DNA from: Zhouia amylolytica
GTDB lineage: Bacteria; Bacteroidota; Bacteroidia; Flavobacteriales; Flavobacteriaceae
Reading direction: 5' to 3'
Assembly: GCF_900116365.1 (NCBI RefSeq)
Contig: NZ_FPAG01000001.1
Location: forward strand, 124,001-188,000
DNA length: 64,000 bases
The translations under genes and the position numbers were made by a program. The notes under the pieces were generated by a model. The model was not told the DNA's origin. It did no database searches and was given only the letters and a program-made list of their open reading frames with translations. This document shows, in pieces, positions 61,584 through 64,000 of the stretch. How positions within the stretch are numbered: the first letter of the stretch is position 1; each line of letters opens with the position of its first letter.

Positions 61584-64000
61584 TTAAGCTTTCACACTTT
61601 TCAACTTTAGCCCCATTTCTTTCTTCCAGCTAAATAACACTGGTACTACAAACAAGGTGATCAATGCGATCAACATCCCTCCAAAGCTTGGAATAGCCAT
61701 TGGAATCATAATATCACTTCCTCGTCCTGTAGATGTTAACACCGGCAGCAATGCCAACATGGTGGTTGCTGTGGTCATCAGACATGGTCGAATACGCTTT
61801 TCTCCAGCTTCTACTACAGAGGCTCTAATTTCACTAACCTCTTTAGGTTTATTTCTATCGAAGGTTTGGGTTAAATAGGTTGCCATTACTACTCCGTCGT
61901 CTGTGGCGATCCCGAACAATGCGATAAATCCGACCCAGACGGCAACACTGAGGTTGATGGTATGCATTTGGAAGAGTTCTCTCAGGTTGGTTCCGAATAT
62001 GCTAAAGTTCATGAACCAGTCTTGTCCGTAGAACCAGATTAGTACAAAACCACCGGCAAAGGCTACTGCGATTCCGGAGAAGACCATTAAAGAAGTTGCA
62101 ACAGATCTGAACTGGAAATACAAGATCAGGAAAATTACCAATAATGATAAAGGTACTACCAGTGAAAGGGTTTTCTCAGCTCTGATCTGATTTTCATAGG
62201 TCCCTGTAAACTGATAGTTAATTCCCTTAGGAACGGTCAGTTCTCCGCTATCGATCTTATCCTGAATGGCCTGTTGTGCTTTTTCTACAACATCCACTTC
62301 TGCAAAATCATCTAATTTATCAAACAGCACATACCCTACTAAGAAGGTGTCTTCACTTTTGATCACTTGTGCTCCCTGTTCGTACTTAATGGTCACCAAT
62401 TCACTTAAAGGCACAGGTGCATTATTATCGACAGGAACATATATATTTTCAAGGTCTTCCGGCGAACTTCTCAATTCTCTAGGGTAGCGCACTCGCACTC
62501 CATAGCGTTCTCTTCCTTCGACGGTTTGTGACAGCATTTTACCTCCAACGGCTACTTCTATAATCTGTTGTACTCTTTCAATAGAGATCCCATAGCGGAT
62601 TAATTTATTTCGGTCGATATCGAGGAGTAAGTATGGTTTACCGACAATACGATCGGCAAAAACTGCTTCTTTCTTCACCCCTTCAACATTTTTCAGAATG
62701 GGCTCCAGGGCGAGTCCAAAATCTTCAATTTGCTTGAGGTCTTGTCCTTTCACTTTGATTCCCATTGGGGCACGCATTCCTGTTTGCAGCATTACCAATC
62801 GGGTTTGAATTGGCTGTAATTTAGGTGCTGACGTTACGCCTGGCAATTTTGTAACGGTCACTATTTCATTCCAGATATCATCTGGTGACTTGATGTGTTC
62901 TCGCCAATTTCTATAAAATTCACCATCTTCATCTTCTATCAGGTTGGCAGTATCGACCACGGTTCCAGAGCTTATGAAGTTCCCGTTTTTCAACTCAAAC
63001 ATACCTTCGTCATTTACCTTAAACCGTACTCTTTCTCCTTCCTTATTCAGGATGTATTCCGGTTTATAGATAATCACATTTTCATACATGGAAAGTGGTG
63101 CAGGATCGAGTGCAGATTCAACTCTCCCTGCTTTACCCACGACAGTTTCAATTTCGGGAATGGTTGCTACGGCCATATCCAATTGTTGCAGTACTCGTTT
63201 ATTTTCTTCCACTCCGGCATGCGGTAATGAGGTTGGCATGAGTAAAAAGGATCCTTCATCTAATGCAGGCATAAATTCTTTTCCTGTATTTTTCATGATC
63301 AGAAAACCACAAACCACAATTACGGTTGGAATAGATAAAAACAAGATTTTATTGGCCAGGGCCCATTTTAGTATTCTCACATAATATCTTCTGAAGAGGG
63401 TAAATATCCCCAGCAATCCGAAGGCAATTACACCGACAAAAATCAGGTTGATAAAGATACTCCTATCAACGCCCAGCGGTCGCCAGTATTCCGCTAAGAA
63501 GTACACAATGGCAAAAGCTGAAATAACTATATTACTAAGGTTTGACTGATCTTTATTGATCTTCCCTTGATTTTTCAACCAGGCAGAGATTCCGAAAGCC
63601 ATTAAAATAACTCCTAAGAAATATCCTAAAACCAATATAAGGAGTCCGAGTCCCACCAAGATAATATTGATAATCTGAGCAATATTCTTTCTCGTTTTAT
63701 TCTTTCTGAAAATAAAGGCAGCAAAAGGAGGTATCAAAAACAGGGCAACAATAATTGATGCTGTCAGGGCCATGGTTTTGGTAAAAGCCAATGGTCTGAA
63801 CAGCTTCCCTTCGGCCCCGGTCATGGTAAATACCGGAATAAAGCTAATAATCGTAGTAAGTACTGCGGTTAATATGGCTCCTGATACTTCTTTGGTGGCA
63901 TTAAACACCACCTGATTGATCGGGAGTTGATTTCCGTCTTCATCCAGGTGCCTGATTATATTTTCGGAGAGAATTACGCCGACATCCACCATGGTTCCGA
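61584..64000 (-). CDS. cusA: Heavy-metal efflux RND pump (CusA/CzcA type), N-terminal part outside the window
   Basis: The last 805 or so residues of a heavy-metal RND pump; the reading frame is open through the window edge, so the ATG at 63992 is internal. The visible part starts with the fourth-segment stretch GTMVDVGVILSENI and continues through the large central loop (MPALDEGSFLLMPTSLPHAG, MLQTGMRAPMGIKVKG) to the second six-segment block (GFIALFGIATDDGVVMATYL). The last two are signatures of the copper/silver or divalent cation branch. It exports metal using the proton gradient. Which ion cannot be decided from this part. Confidence 0.92.
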   Translation of the reverse strand, partial: GTMVDVGVILSENIIRHLDEDGNQLPINQVVFNATKEVSGAILTAVLTTIISFIPVFTMTGAEGKLFRPLAFTKTMALTASIIVALFLIPPFAAFIFRKNKTRKNIAQIINIILVGLGLLILVLGYFLGVILMAFGISAWLKNQGKINKDQSNLSNIVISAFAIVYFLAEYWRPLGVDRSIFINLIFVGVIAFGLLGIFTLFRRYYVRILKWALANKILFLSIPTVIVVCGFLIMKNTGKEFMPALDEGSFLLMPTSLPHAGVEENKRVLQQLDMAVATIPEIETVVGKAGRVESALDPAPLSMYENVIIYKPEYILNKEGERVRFKVNDEGMFELKNGNFISSGTVVDTANLIEDEDGEFYRNWREHIKSPDDIWNEIVTVTKLPGVTSAPKLQPIQTRLVMLQTGMRAPMGIKVKGQDLKQIEDFGLALEPILKNVEGVKKEAVFADRIVGKPYLLLDIDRNKLIRYGISIERVQQIIEVAVGGKMLSQTVEGRERYGVRVRYPRELRSSPEDLENIYVPVDNNAPVPLSELVTIKYEQGAQVIKSEDTFLVGYVLFDKLDDFAEVDVVEKAQQAIQDKIDSGELTVPKGINYQFTGTYENQIRAEKTLSLVVPLSLLVIFLILYFQFRSVATSLMVFSGIAVAFAGGFVLIWFYGQDWFMNFSIFGTNLRELFQMHTINLSVAVWVGFIALFGIATDDGVVMATYLTQTFDRNKPKEVSEIRASVVEAGEKRIRPCLMTTATTMLALLPVLTSTGRGSDIMIPMAIPSFGGMLIALITLFVVPVLFSWKKEMGLKLKSVKA

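Noticed and set aside
63992-64000. ATG at 63992 as the start of the metal efflux pump
   Set aside because: The frame is open to the window edge and the residues there match the fourth membrane segment of CusA, so the gene begins outside the window.

Overview
The window is 64 kb of a low-GC chromosome from a member of the Bacteroidota, most likely a marine Flavobacteriaceae. The evidence is SusC/SusD-type outer-membrane uptake genes, type IX secretion (T9SS) sorting domains, families typical of this group (DUF4271, DUF4296, DUF5689, DUF3347), promoters of the TAnnTTTG type, and almost no Shine-Dalgarno sequences. No tRNA, rRNA, CRISPR array, transposase or phage gene was seen. Most of the window reads as a conserved chromosome with some accessory loci.

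Layout. 1-13.9 kb: a starch or maltodextrin locus with a sugar permease, SusC, SusD and SusE-like proteins, a secreted GH13 enzyme with a T9SS tail, a surface lipoprotein, and two paralogous LacI regulators that bracket the SusC-to-lipoprotein block (the permease lies outside the first regulator). 14.1-19.5 kb: an HD phosphohydrolase fused to a Pycsar-effector-type membrane domain, an orphan GAF protein, a DUF3050 protein and a metallophosphoesterase. 19.5-22.5 kb: ferredoxin, ferredoxin-NADP reductase, Nfu and Mrp (iron-sulfur and electron transfer). 22.6-25.5 kb: an alkyltransferase-like protein, a LysE exporter, TrmB and a glycosyltransferase. 25.5-32.1 kb: a PhoR/PhoB-like two-component pair divergent from a TonB-dependent receptor, followed by a surface beta-helix lipoprotein and a tiny T9SS protein.

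32.2-47.1 kb is mainly housekeeping: an acyl-protein synthetase-like enzyme, TyrS, an epimerase, a DUF4296 lipoprotein, dihydroorotase, a polyprenol-phosphate sugar transferase, GT39, DUF4271, HemD, GlyRS, a coiled-coil membrane protein, ComF, an Ig-like lipoprotein and a nitrilase-family amidase. 47.2-52.4 kb: a DUF5689/lamin-tail lipoprotein and a TonB receptor divergent from a secreted endonuclease/exonuclease/phosphatase protein, possibly a nucleic-acid or phosphate scavenging module. 52.5-57.7 kb: a small membrane protein, MetG, an HDAC-like deacetylase, a PAP2 phosphatase, ferritin and a small Lys/Cys-rich protein. 58.2-64 kb: a copper/silver-type efflux operon (CusA truncated by the window end, TolC, CusB with DUF3347, HMA lipoprotein).

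The strongest unexplained signal is a six-copy TWAC array with exact 11-bp spacing (27323-27382) that ends 9 bp before the -7 box of the TonB receptor divergent from the PhoB-like regulator. It has the geometry of a PhoB-type operator. Second are the HD-PycTM fusion with its neighbours, and a 14-bp inverted repeat that makes the first codons of two divergent genes the same DNA sequence.
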